Assembly (NCBI GenBank): GCA_905250125.1
Contig: CAJNOL010000435.1
Coordinates: 7,496-71,495, forward strand
DNA from: Rotaria sordida
Lineage: Eukaryota; Rotifera; Eurotatoria; Philodinida; Philodinidae
Direction of reading: 5' to 3'
Length of the DNA: 64,000 bases
Position 1 is the first letter of the stretch; every line of letters starts with the position of its first letter. Both the position numbers and the translations under genes were made by a program. Under the pieces are notes generated by a model that saw only the letters and a list, made by a program, of their open reading frames with translations, ran no database searches and was not told the origin of the DNA. This document shows, in pieces, positions 49,319-60,747 of the stretch.

Positions 49319-52312
49319 ATGTATCAGCACATAATATTAGCACGAATATTATTTTCTGTTGGTGCTAGTTGTCTTATATTTAGTCTTGTATTCGGTTGGG
49401 TATCATTTTCTGTACCTGATTGGCTTCAATTTTATGAACGTAATAAATTATTAGATAATAAATTATCAAATGAAAATTTTGATCTTTTAAAAAAATTTGG
49501 TTTATGGTATAAATGTATATTTTCAACTGATTCAAATGATTTTATTTGTACAGTATGGAATAATGATGCTCCAAGTATAATTTATAATCATTTTATTTGT
49601 AAGAATTATTCTACGTTTATGTCTTTTTTTGATAGGTTTTGTTCGTGTTGCACAAGTACTTGTACCATTTGGATTAATATTAGGTTGTTTATCACTTCTA
49701 TCAACTTGTGTTGGTTTTATGTGTAGAGGAGCTTTAATATCTATTATGATCTTTTCAGCATTATTTGCATTTTTAAGTTGTAAGTATTAAATAGAATATG
49801 AATAATAAAATTTATCTAAATAGAGAACAATTTGTCTAAAATGACAACAAATATCTTTTGATAAATCTAAAGATAGTATAAAAAATATTCAAACCTAGTC
49901 AATTATCTATACTCATATACATATGTTGATTGTCGAGATTATTCTTTTGTTTTTTGAATGAGACAATGTTCATTTAATGAGTAATAGAAAAGTGTAGAAT
50001 AGTTTAGTATTGCATTGATACATAAGTTCTGAGCGTTTGGATCAGTAGAATTATATCACCAATATAAAACTACATTTTAAGGCAAGTAATTATATATTCT
50101 GACAGAGCTCGGAATTCTCTATCATCCTGTGTATTTAAGTATTGACTTGCATTTATTTGCTGAAAAAATATTTTGAATACAGTAAAGACACNNNNNNNNN
50201 NACTTGTTTATGTACACGAAGAGTGCCAGGTATTGATGGAAAAAACCTCGAGTTAAGACCCAACTGGATCCACAAAAATGTGGACCCGCACCTCCTTACT
50301 TTCCTATCAGTCATTAAGTGAACATCATCTCGGTCGAAAAGCGTTATTTAAAAATTTATTCGAAATAAGAAGAATTTAATATAATAAAAATTTCAAACCA
50401 TTCATTTATTTTCTAGTTATATTTATAACAATTGGTGCTACTGTATTTGCTACAGAATCTTTAGTCTACGTTGAACGTTTACGTTTAAATAATAATGAGA
50501 ATCCTCGTCGTTGGGGTATGTGGTTATTAGTACCAAATCTTATTTTATCTTTTTTAACTTCATTATGTTTTATTACTGCATCATTACTTAATTGGTGTGA
50601 TTATCGAAATATGGAAGTGACAGGAATTCTTAGTCATAATGTTGATAAATATAATGGTAGTGTTTATAAAGCACCATCAGAAAGGTTAATTTTTGATTTA
50701 AAATAAACAAAAAAAAAGTTAATTTTTGATTTTGTGATTTAATTTTAGTAATACAACATCAGTTATAAAAGCACAATATCCACATCAAGATTATCCAAAT
50801 ACTTGTTATCAAATAAGTGGTTTGAATAATAATAATAATAATCAACAAAATCCAATGGGTTATCCACCACCACCAAGTTATGCTGCTTTAGTTAATCCAT
50901 CATATCAACCAACTCCTCCTGGTTTATTTGGATATTCAAGATCGGGTAGTCCAACAATGAATCTAATGCATCAACATACAAATGTAAGTTATAAACATTA
51001 AAAAAACAAAAACAAAAAAATCTCATGTCTATTTATAATATATTTAGTTTGATCCTTATTATCCTCGACATTATATGACAGAAGTATATTGTAGATTATT
51101 TTTTAATAAAAAAAAAAATTTTTTTTTATTTCAGACGTTAGAAATGGATGATTTATCTCGTACGAATCGTTCATCACGTCGTCGTCCTCGTATTCGTCGT
51201 CAATCCAGTCATCGTTCAAGATCAAATAGTCCAGATGAAAGTACAATTATTGATGATAATAATCAAAAACAAACTCAATTTATTCCAATACCTATTCCTT
51301 ATTATCAACCTCAACAAACAGCATCAACATCACAAACAACTAAATTACAAACACCAATGATATCATCAAATAATAATCCATCATCAATATCATATATTGT
51401 TCCACAATCAAAACAACAATATATGGAAGAAACTGTTCAACCAAATGTAAGAATTTTTTTTTGAATAATTTTTGATCGGAGACCAATTAAGTGATTCTTG
51501 CTTGAGATTTTCACAAACGATATGCTGAAGCTATTTCTCTTTCGATCTACACAAGGTCGAAACTCCTAACGTGTTCCATTCGAGAATTATATGCCTTTTC
51601 CTGAGATTTTCAATTGACCTCTGATCATCGAGAAAAGCAGCTAGGCAAGTGTAATCTATCATGCTGAGCTGCATGGTGATATTTGTTTAAAGGTTTGTAA
51701 TAATCTGACTCTGCTATATGAATGTTTCTGAAAACTCCACAACCAGCCGTCATGTAACGAAGGAGTCGACATTTTGAAAATATTTAGATAACAGTGTCAG
51801 ATCATTTCGAACCTTAAAACAAAAATACATTATTCGACTCAGCATGGCAAATTATTATATTTTGAAATAGATAATATTACAGCAACTACATCATGTTTCA
51901 TATTTTAATCCTACAGGAATTGTGCTAACAGTTTTTTTGATTTAGACAAAAGTGACTAATATGTTAAAATATGGTACTGTACAACCATCATTAATGGTAT
52001 CTAATCCAAGTCAACCTGTTTATACAATAGCTTATCGAACAAATAATGGTGGTAATTTACTTGCACCAAATATTATAACTGGACCAGCAGCTGCAACATA
52101 TGTAACAGCAACACGAAAACAAATATCTGAAATAACTTCATTGATTAGTGATTCTGATAAGGAAGAAGATCGTAATTATCAAACTATTCCAAAACAAAGA
52201 AATTCTAAAAAGGTTTTATATCAAAATCATCTTTATTATTATTATTATTATAAATTTTCTTTTTAATGTTTAGATTAATATCAATGAAGCATGGACATGG
52301 CGTAAACTGTAA
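49319..52312 (+). CDS. Claudin/PMP22-type four-pass membrane protein
   Basis: Exons 49319-49598, 49636-49779, 50417-50684, 50749-50983, 51048-51083, 51135-51446, 51946-52212 and 52274-52312 join in phase to 526 residues. The first half has four hydrophobic spans (about 7-30, 97-120, 125-155, 185-210). The first extracellular loop has W35, GLW (61-63), C66 and C77, i.e. the W-GLW-C-C signature of the claudin/PMP22/EMP superfamily, which acts in cell junctions, adhesion or as channel subunits. The long C-terminal half should be cytoplasmic. It contains an Asn run, PPPPSY (a PPxY WW-domain ligand), an Arg/Ser-rich stretch (RSSRRRPRIRRQSSHRSRS) and Gln/Thr-rich sequence. Such a tail is much longer than in vertebrate claudins. 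Exact subfamily unknown. Intron 2 contains an assembly gap and intron 6 a MITE-like repeat. Confidence 0.85.
50192..50201. other. Ten-N assembly gap
   Basis: A run of 10 N bases inside intron 2 of the four-pass membrane gene. Ten is probably a placeholder, so the intron length and anything missing here are unknown. The flanking exons are intact. Confidence 0.98.
51480..51900. mobile_element. Diverged palindromic repeat in intron 6 of the four-pass gene
   Basis: ATCATGCTGAGCTGCATGG near 51658 and CGACTCAGCATGGCAAATTA near 51835 are inverted relatives of each other. Both are related to the CATGCTGAGTCGA arms of the element at 42765-43105 in MSH2. Outer blocks (CTCCTAACGTGTTCCATTCG) also match that family. 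The arms are heavily decayed and the edges approximate. It explains why this intron is about 500 bp rather than under 100. Confidence 0.6.
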
Positions 52313-52426
52313 TAAAGTTTCTCAATGTATTTTCTTATTATTTCAATGCTTTTTATGTTTCTTTTTTTCTGTTTTTGATATTCTGTTCCTTTTTAATTTT
52401 TTTTGTCTGCGTAGAATAGATGAATA

Positions 52427-52557
52427 TATATATGTCATAGGCCAATCTAGGATTCGCCTAGTCTATTCTAAGATCTAAGTTTGGTCTAACTTTTTTCTAG
52501 GCCAATCTTAGATTCTAGAATACTCTAGGCGAATCTTAGATTGACCTATGACATATA
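52427..52557. repeat. 130-bp hairpin beyond the four-pass gene
   Basis: TATGTCATAGGCCAATCTAG at the left pairs with CTAGATT-like and GACCTATGACATATA at the right. CTAGGCGAATC and GGATTCGCCTAG pair inside. It lies about 115 bp past the stop codon, so it could sit in or just beyond the 3' UTR and be transcribed as a hairpin. It may be a tiny MITE. Confidence 0.72.
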
Positions 52558-52917
52558 CATATAATGAAAAACAAAACTATCGTACTGTATATATGACATA
52601 ATGAATAGACAAGTAGACGTTTTCTATTCTTTTACTTCTATTGAATAAGAAAATAGAAAATGATTGTTTTGATAATTATTTTCATTTAGTGTATCTTGCA
52701 ATGAATGTTTGTTTAAGATATTAGTTTATAAGATTCTTTGAGTTTTTCGAAATTGTAATTATACAGATAGTTTTACAGATTCGATTAAATACTAATGAGG
52801 GAATGTTTCTCAGTGTCATATAACATTTGAATCGAGACAATGTGCATTATGTAGGTTTTAATGAGTTATGAATATTCTGAAAAGGATTCGTACTAATAGT
52901 TTATTACTGTCGTGATA

Positions 52918-54182
52918 TCAGGTTGTCTGGAAAGTCCGTGCAATTCATATACTATGAAATCGCAGGATAACAACTGCTGCATTTATTTAGTGCACTGACC
53001 TTCGCTAGCAAGTACACGTTGCCAATGATCACGCAAACTATGTATTCATTAAAAAATAATTTCGAATGAAGATTACTCAAGTGGTTCTCAACAGCAGTCG
53101 TTACCATTTCGTCATCAGAGCCAAAACTCTTGACACGAAGAAATTTCTTCAAATGTGAGAATATGTGTTTAATCAGTAGATGCAATATTCAGAGAATAGA
53201 TAGGATGATTCAATTCGACAAAGTCGGTGTGGCAAATGGCAGTCTGTACAACGTTGCTCTGAAGATGAGCGTGCTGTCATGAAGCAGTAGCACTTCATGG
53301 TGGTTGCTTTTGCCGTGGTATTTCTCTAGGATAGCAGCATGTAGCTGCTCGATGAGGATCCATTGATTGTCTTCCTATGAGTCTGGTAGTCAATGAGCAG
53401 CACGCCGCCTTTGTCCCAAAAAATGACCGGCATGACTTTGCTGACTGATGGGGTTGAGTTGACGTCTCTTCTACTGGTTTCTTTTAGACCTTGGCTTCCA
53501 GACGGTTGAGCGGATCATAGTGATACACTCATGACTCATCTCCGATTACGATGGGATCGAGAAAGTTGATCGGATTCAGTTCACTTTCCTGGAGTAGCTC
53601 CTGACAGCACTCCACTCAACTAGAGTATTGAAGTGAGGTCAAGAATTTCGATCCTCTACGTATACAGATCTTGCGCATGCCCGGGTGATCGCTCATAATC
53701 TCGTGAACTATAGTTTTTGAAATGCGTAACTCGTCGGTTACACCACGGACAGAGATTTATCGACCACGCATTACAATATGTTAAGCGACTTCAATGTTTT
53801 CATCAGCGAATGTGATCAATAGTCAACCACTTCATAGTGCGTCTTCAAAGTTGCCTATGGTACTCTTGAATTCAATCACTCATTTTGTAACAGTGTAGTA
53901 CGTTGGAGCAGAGTCTTTAGAAAAGATTCCTAGCTCCCTAATGATTTCGGTAGCATTCAATCCTGTTCAAGTAAAAAAAACTTTATGATTGCTCGATGCT
54001 TGACATATCTGAAACATGGACAGACATCGTTGTGAAAAGTAATTTTTTCACATAAAACGATGCAAGCAGCCAAAAGAAGACATACATCATAGTAAAAACT
54101 CACGCTTTACACAATAATATCAATGAAATATTTCATGCACACAATGCAGATGCAGTTGCAGGAACTTTCTGGACAACCTGAT
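52918..54182 (-). mobile_element. Dead mariner transposon
   Basis: TIRs TCAGGTTGTCTGGAAAGT (left) and ACTTTCTGGACAACCTGA (right) are perfectly complementary and flanked by TA, with a length of about 1.27 kb, typical of mariner. The minus strand shows transposase remnants in shifting frames: VIGDESWVYHYDPLN, LLLHDS followed by QTAICHTDFVELNHPIYSLN, and HIFSHLKKFLRVKSFGSDDE near the C-terminus. These carry two of the catalytic-triad neighbourhoods. Several stops and frameshifts make it non-functional. The intact ends could still be used in trans. Confidence 0.9.
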
Positions 54183-55020
54183 ATCTCAACATACTCATAT
54201 TGTTTTAGTTCAAATCGATTTTAACGTAAAGTTTATTTTATATTTTGTCGCTATATTTCAAGGAATGACTGTAAAATGACTAATAATAATAATAATATAC
54301 CATACAACCAATTATTGTTCAGTTTTCTTTTATATAACTTAAGAGAAAAATGTTTGTCGTCATTAACTTGGCAATAGAATATACAAAGTGTTTAAGTGAA
54401 TAAAAATTTCAGTTTTCTTCGAGAAAAGACCACCAAACAATAACCGCATTTGAATAAAAAATCTCCTAGTAAACGTCTGATCTTTTGAAAAAACGAAACT
54501 TCTAGTTTTTGAAGTTTAACTTTGGCAACCCCACACTTCAACTACATCATTTATTCATTCGAAATATCTGGAAATATCTATCTAAAATCAAGGCGTACGT
54601 CATATCTAATACTGTGTCTGAACTAGACGATGATTGTTACTAAGGCAGACATGTCCAAAGTGAGTTTTTTTGTTACATTCCTCTTCACTGTTGATTTATA
54701 TGAATACTACGTACGATATCTATTGGTGAACACCTTATCCAATAATCATTATTTTTCTTCAATTGAATGAATGATTCAATGTTTCTAAGAACAATTGTGC
54801 CAAATAGAAGCAGCATATACGCAGTATAGAATTAAAGATTATATTTATTAATATAAACTCATGTTTGTTTTTTTTCTTCTAAACGAGTCAAATGATGAAC
54901 ATGATTATTGTACACTTTGATAGAATTGTTTGACATATACTTTGCATATCTGAAGAAAGTATTTTAAAAATAAAAGAACATTCTATTTTAGATTTCCATT
55001 CGATTAACTTCATAATTGTA
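54183..55020. other. Intergenic and upstream region of the CCDC103 homologue
   Basis: AT-rich with no supported gene. A splice-acceptor-like CTATTTTAG at about 54983-54991 lies 29 bases upstream of the CCDC103 ATG, so a leader intron or trans-splicing is possible there too. Confidence 0.5.
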
Positions 55021-55683
55021 ATGTCGAAACAGATAAAACCAATTGATTTACGTAAATTAGCAACAAATTTTGCTAATGAAAAATCAAAAGAAGATCTTTA
55101 TTGGCAAAGAAATGATGCAAAATTTCGTGCTGTACATCAACGTTGTCCAACATATGATGAATTTCGACAAATTGTTGAAGCTGCACATTTACGTCCACTT
55201 GATCGAAATGAAACATTAACATTAGAACGACAATCTATAGCATGGAATCAATCAGCTACAAAAGATTCTTATTCATCATCTTCAGAAACAATGATACCAT
55301 CTGAACCAATAACAAATCATCAAATAATATTTTCTATACCAAAAAATATAACAGAATTTATACAACAATGGCGTCGTATATCTTCTGATATGAAACTTGA
55401 TTATTTACGTCGATTAAATAATCTAGAAAATATTTTTCAAACAGATATTCCAACAGATTTATTACATGAATTACCATTATTATATAAATCAAATTCATCA
55501 TATAATGATGCTGAAATAATTTTCAATATACTTTTAAATTTAACAAAATCAAAACGTTTTGAATTAATTAAAAGTTTTTTAACTGATAAAGATAAATTTC
55601 AACTTGATCTTTTATTTTCACGTCTTTGTTCATTTGTTAATTTACGTTTTTCAATTTTTTTATTACGAAATATTTATTTTTAA
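55021..55683 (+). CDS. CCDC103: Dynein axonemal assembly factor CCDC103/DNAAF19 homologue
   Basis: A single-exon 220-residue protein. The N-terminal third is a charged helix followed by KFRAVHQRCPTYDEFRQIVE and HLRPLDRNE, a block I recognise from CCDC103 (RAVEQR...SYEEFR...HLKPL in the human protein). Then come a Ser-rich linker and a C-terminal helical domain (FIQQWRRI, FQTDIPTDLLHELPLL, LNLTKSKRFELIKSFL) of the RPAP3-C-like fold found in this family. CCDC103 is needed to assemble and attach axonemal dynein arms; it is expected in an animal that relies on motile cilia, such as a rotifer. The start is the first ATG. No intron is seen, unlike nearly every other gene here. The C-terminus is slightly shorter than in vertebrates and lacks the acidic tail. 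Confidence 0.88.
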   Translation: MSKQIKPIDLRKLATNFANEKSKEDLYWQRNDAKFRAVHQRCPTYDEFRQIVEAAHLRPLDRNETLTLERQSIAWNQSATKDSYSSSSETMIPSEPITNHQIIFSIPKNITEFIQQWRRISSDMKLDYLRRLNNLENIFQTDIPTDLLHELPLLYKSNSSYNDAEIIFNILLNLTKSKRFELIKSFLTDKDKFQLDLLFSRLCSFVNLRFSIFLLRNIYF

Positions 55684-56910
55684 ATTTTAAATATATTGTT
55701 CATGCATACATACATAATGTCTATGAACGTTGAGTAGTACTCGAAATCCAAACCGGAGTTCCGGTTCGTTGCATTTTTAGTGTGTACACAGGCGACAAAT
55801 TTTTCATCGTGCAGCACCATTTAAACTGTACCAGCCATCTTCTCTTATTTGACTAAATATGGCAGACGGTATCGAGTTCTGATTATTTGTGAGAAATTGG
55901 GAAAAGGGCTTATGAAAAGTCAAGGTGTATATCATTGACATGTAAATGACATAGAATACTAATTATATAGAAATAAGGATTCAATCCCGTTTCATCGACT
56001 ATTTAAGACTAACTAGAGAAATTTCCCAGCTGGTCGATAAGTTAAAGCACAAGTAATAGAGAATACCAAGAATCACTACCTGCTTATTAAAATTTAAGGA
56101 TATGAGTGTCTTCTTACCCTTCACCGGCATCCATACCAATATTCATAGAGTTGATCACGTTACATCAACACTTTTAATTCAGCAGTCGCACGCGCTAATC
56201 GAAAGCGTTTTTCTGGTCGTTCTACTGACGGTAACGTTCGCTTTAAAAATATCGGATAGTGTCATTAGTTTATTTCTTTAGTAAAATTCTGAAAAAAAAA
56301 ACACTGCGTAGATGAAAAGCGCTAATTAAGAGAGTTTTGATGAAACGGAAAGATAACATACTCCTATTCGTTTGAATTATCACTTGTAAAACACGTAGTA
56401 GTGATCCATCTCAACAGTGCTCTATCAGTTTTCAAAAAGATAGATACTCAAATTGAATCTTAACTTGTCAGTGAAACGGGATAATATCGAAAGAAGGTAA
56501 ACGAGTAGAAAAGAGAATCGTTTTTAGAATCGTCAAAGTAATTAATTTTATAAATTTTAAGCTCTGAAAAATTCTCTTTCTTTTTGTTACTAATGCATAA
56601 GAAAAGAACGGAATTAGATAAATGTTGATATACATCGAGAAACAATGGTTGAACTCATTTTTCGAAGTTAATTGTCGAGAATGGATATCTACTCTTCTAT
56701 TTTTATAGTAGGAAATATTTTTTATTATTATGTTTTTACTTCATTAATAACCGTTATATCTATTAAGTCAAATAAAATTTTTAACAATCAATGCAAATTT
56801 GTATAATGAATAACAAAATTTTGATTTTAATTTTTGTCAAGTAGAAGTTTATTACGAAATATTAATTAATGCAAAATGCATATTGAATTTTGTTGAAAAA
56901 AAACCTACAT
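55684..56910. other. Intergenic, no gene seen
   Basis: Follows the CCDC103 homologue. Contains an isolated CCGGAGTTCCGG palindrome near 55754 and unremarkable AT-rich DNA. Nothing else is supported. Confidence 0.5.
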
Positions 56911-58712
56911 ACAGCTGTGTTCAAAAAAAAACTTGCATAAAATTAAATTTTTTATGTAACGATTTTCTTGTTATTAGAAAGAAATTACGAAATTCATGTT
57001 TTCAAGGATATATGTTCATTAGCTGTATTACGCGTTGACCATATAGAAGTGTGATTTCTTTTCTTTTCGATACATATACATTTAATCATGACATCATTTA
57101 ATGATTTAAAAAACTATCATATATCAATAGTATATTATTGGAACAAAGGCGTACGATCTGCTCATGTTATTCATTATAAAACAAATATTCCACTAAGGAC
57201 TATCTATAACAATATTAATAAAGTGAAACAAACAAATTCACTTAAATATCGAGGCGAAGATGGTTGACCACGTGTCTTTAATGGAATAGAAAAAAAAGCT
57301 ATTGATCAATATATTCTACGTCACAATGCAATAACCCTCAAAGAAATCAAAGAGAAAACACTTCCGAAACGGAAACTGACCTTATCAGCGGATAGAGCTT
57401 AGCAAGCTGATTCTACGAATACCCAAAGCAATTGAATATTCATGTAATTGTTCAATGCACGCTGTTTTTTCAAATCTACGCCCACCCATATCTTTTGCCA
57501 ATGAGGAGCCCTATTCGAGTTAGGTACATGTCCAAAATTTCAGCCTTTTATATGCTTGCATAAGAAAAATAGCACGGACCTACTTTTTCAATTTTAAGCC
57601 TTATACTTGAATTTCTTAAATGTTATTCCAAATTCGATTATAAGGCTTAAAGTAGGTCCGTGCTATGTTTCTTACGCAAATATATAAAAGGCTGAAATTT
57701 TGAACATGTACTTAACTCGAGTAGGGCTACTCACTGTCAAAAGAAATGGGTGTTTGTGGATATTCATAGATTTGAAAAAACAGCGTACATTGAACAATTA
57801 CTTTAATATTCAATTGTTTTGGGTATTCGTAGAATCAGCTCGCTGAGCTCTATCCGATGATAAGATCAGTTCCCATTTTGGGGGGTGTTCGCGTCTTTCA
57901 CAAATACCCAACAATATATCATCATCTTCATGAATATGGTTATAGGAATGTTTTACCAAAAAGTACTTATATGTTAAAGCTTGAAGAAAAAAACGACATA
58001 TTCAATGGGCTCAACAACATCAAAATGATGATTTTTCACGTATAATATTTACTGATGAATCTTCCTTTCAACTTTTTCGTAACACTGTTCGTCGTTGGGC
58101 AAAACATCCAAATGATGAATTAAAATGTATATCTAAAAGTCGTCAAAAAGTTCATGGGTTGGATGTTGTTAGTGTGAGAGATATATTGATCCACATACGT
58201 TCAGTTGCAATCCTGACGATCCATTCTATGTTCATATCCTTGAAAATTATCTTCTTTCCGCTGCTAGATGTAAATAATGAAGGAAAACAATACAGTCTTT
58301 CTGTTTTTTTCTTCGTTTTAGAACAATTTCATCAAAATTGGCATTTATAACAGGATAATGATTCGAAACATACTAGCGATATTACTAGACGATTCATCAA
58401 CAGCAATGTACCACAATTATTAGAGTGGCCATCTAATAGTCTAGATGTCAATCCTATCAAAAATATTGATGAACTCGAGCTTTTTTATCTTAAGAATTCA
58501 AAAATGTTTATGATAATTCTGTAATATCCAGGAAAAAAAAATGTTTGTCTCTTATTACTTCTAAAGGCGAAAGAATAAAATACTAAGACATAGCGTGTAA
58601 TAGTACTCGTCATAGGCTATCAGCCAGTATACGAAACTACTTGACAGTGACATATATATATATAAGTTATATTTGTATAACAAGATGTGCAAGTTTTTTT
58701 TGAAAACAGCTG
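56911..58712 (+). mobile_element. Dead Tc1-like transposon, interrupted by a nested element
   Basis: Ends ACAGCTGTGTTCAAAAAAAA (left) and the complementary TTTTTTTTGAAAACAGCTGT (right), next to TA. Plus-strand transposase pieces: an N-terminal helix-turn-helix-like part (57089-57400, broken by a TGA at 57265), then after the insertion TDESSFQLFRNTVRRWAKHP (first DDE Asp), DNDSKHTSDITRRF (second Asp) and WPSNSLDVNPIKNIDE, where Tc1 elements normally have an E before N (here K). Frameshifts, stops and the lost third acidic residue make it inactive. Confidence 0.88.
57374..57882. mobile_element. Palindromic MITE nested in the Tc1-like element
   Basis: About 510 bp. GGAAACTGACCTTATCAGCG at the left pairs with GATGATAAGATCAGTTCCC at the right. 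GATTCTACGAATACCCAAA, CCTTTTATATGC and AAAGTAGGTCCGTGCTA and their partners continue the fold to a centre near 57620. It splits the Tc1 transposase, so it inserted later. No target duplication could be fixed with certainty. Confidence 0.82.
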
Positions 58713-58927
58713 TATATATACGGTTACTCCCAAAACTATTCGACGAAGTTTATTTTCAATTTTTTTTCACTATTGTAAACACTAATAAGAATTTATATAG
58801 TGATGGGTATAGAAAATTTTATTTCTAATGCCTTATAAAACAACATAATATATCCAAAAAATACTTATTTCATAAAATTGAAATTTTTGTGAAGAATTTT
58901 TTCTTTAATCTGTATAAAATATAAATA

Positions 58928-59806
58928 CCCAGTGAAAAATATTTATTAAAAAAACCGGCAAAGAACGCGTTCATAAACGAAAAAAAACATGTTGAGTCTA
59001 AAGGAACGCGTTCTTTGCTGTTCCGCATTATTACGAAATGCTTTCTTCTCAGTTCAAAAGCCGTCTCTATATCGATAGAAACCGTTCTGAACCGTTCCAT
59101 AAACCGATAGAATGAGTTTCTATCCATTCTTGTTTGAAACGATCAGGATAGAGTTCTATCAAAATGACATTGTTTTCTTGAACGTTCTCTAGAGGAACAC
59201 CTGAGAATGGTTTCTTTGAACTGATGAATGCATTTCAGATTTTCTAACGTCATTCTTAGAAAAAAAAGACCGTATTCTCCAGCGTTCCTCTAAATTGTTG
59301 AACGCTTCATCTGGATTCAACATCGATTTTGATTCAAAATTGACAGCTCTAGGGCACAACACATTGAAAATGACGCCAAAAATGGTGGAACATCGATGAA
59401 TTGTATCCCACAGCTGACAGCCCTGATTTCTAAACAAAATATTTCGAACAATAGTTTGAACTACGAAAAATCAGAGCACACCCTTGGATAGAGCTCGCCA
59501 AGTTGTACTAGAACAGATCTCAGCAAATCATGTGTTAACTTCACTTACTTCTCTTCCACAATTCTTGTAAGGAATGTGAATCTAAGTGATAATGACCAAG
59601 AACGCGTTTCAAAAAACAAACTTAGCTTTTTTTTAAGAAAAGAAAAGAAAACGTTCTAGGAAAACTGGAAATGCATTCCGAAATGGAATGGTCAAGAACG
59701 CATTCCACTTTCATAGCAAAACGTTGTTTTTCTTTAAAAAAATTTTCTACGAAAATGGAACCCCTTCTTTGCAGTTTTTTTTTTTTGATGAATATTTTTC
59801 ACTGGG
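58928..59806. mobile_element. 0.88-kb MITE with CCCAGTG ends and repeated GAACGCGTTC
   Basis: The left end CCCAGTGAAAAATATTTATT and right end AATATTTTTCACTGGG are inverted repeats flanked by ATA/TA, as for Tc1/mariner-type elements. The body repeats a palindromic AACGCGTTC motif in both halves (58973, 59003, 59607 and variants at 59695 and elsewhere), alternating with GTTCTTTG/CAAAGAAC. No transposase frame. The right end lies only about 18 bp from the stop codon of the minus-strand membrane-protein gene. Confidence 0.78.
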
Positions 59807-59824
59807 ATATATAGAATGAAATAT

Positions 59825-60747
59825 TTAACTAAATAAATTTGTTGTTGAATTTTCAATTGATAATTGATTTTGAGTTCTATCTATTAAGATTAATGTATCT
59901 AATAAAGATGATATTGTTTTAAGATTAACATATACAAATGATGCATCTAAAATAATATAACTTAATTTTTTTATATTATTTTGTTTTACTAAATAAGAAA
60001 TCTTACTCGATTGTATTGTTTGTGATAATCGATAATAATATAACCAATAGATTTGTGTTGAATTCAATTGTTCATAACGAATTCGAGATGTTTTCTTATT
60101 TGAATTTGATAATAAATTAATAACATGAGATTGAAATTCATTTAAACATGATATTGATAAACAAGATTTATTACTAATTATATTTAAATCAAATGTTATA
60201 TTAAATAAATTCGATGTTTGTTGACGTTGACAATTAGATTTTTCTGATGAAGTATTTATTTCAATAATTGAACCACTTAATATTGAATCTTGTTGTATCA
60301 TTGATGTAAGTGCTGCTTGTAATCTTTGTCGATTATTGTTTTGTGAAAGAATTGTCTGAGGATTAAAATTATCAAATAGAGATTGAATTTGAAGATTATA
60401 AGCATTTATAGAAATTTCTAAATTTTAAAAAGGAAAAAATTATTTAGAAATAAAATATAAGCACAAAAAAAAACGAATTACTTGACACTTGAATATTATT
60501 ATTATTAATTCTTGAAAAATTACGAGATATATAAAGTGGAATTAGTGATAGAACAACAATAACAATCAAAATGAAACCAACTACAACGAAACTACCTAAT
60601 ATAATATATATTCGACTATATGGATCAATACGTCTATAAAATAAAATAAAAAACAAAATTATGAAAATAAATGTGTATGCTGCTTTAATACCTTGCATTA
60701 TTTACTGTTGGTATCCAATTTCTACCATAATTTCTGTCTTGATACAT
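59825..60747 (-). CDS. Single-pass membrane protein of unknown function
   Basis: Exons 60747-60692, 60633-60482 and 60417-59825 join in phase to 266 residues. A short basic N-terminus (MYQDRNYGRNW...) precedes one strong hydrophobic span at about residues 28-52 (core FVVVGFILIVIVVLSLI). The remaining 210 residues should be outside the cell or in the lumen (type II topology by the positive-inside rule). This part has several N-glycosylation sequons (e.g. NITF) and cysteines near CQRQ and SCLSISC. Its helix/strand alternation resembles SEA-type domains that sit next to a membrane span, but no signature residue proves this. The start was chosen because only this ATG gives a phase-compatible first exon; an in-frame ATG at 60698 would read through the intron. 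The family is not recognised. Confidence 0.72.

Noticed and set aside
60444..60698. Start of the membrane-protein gene at the ATG at 60698
   Set aside because: That frame reads through a clear GT...TATAG intron; the upstream ATG at 60747 gives a phase-compatible exon instead.
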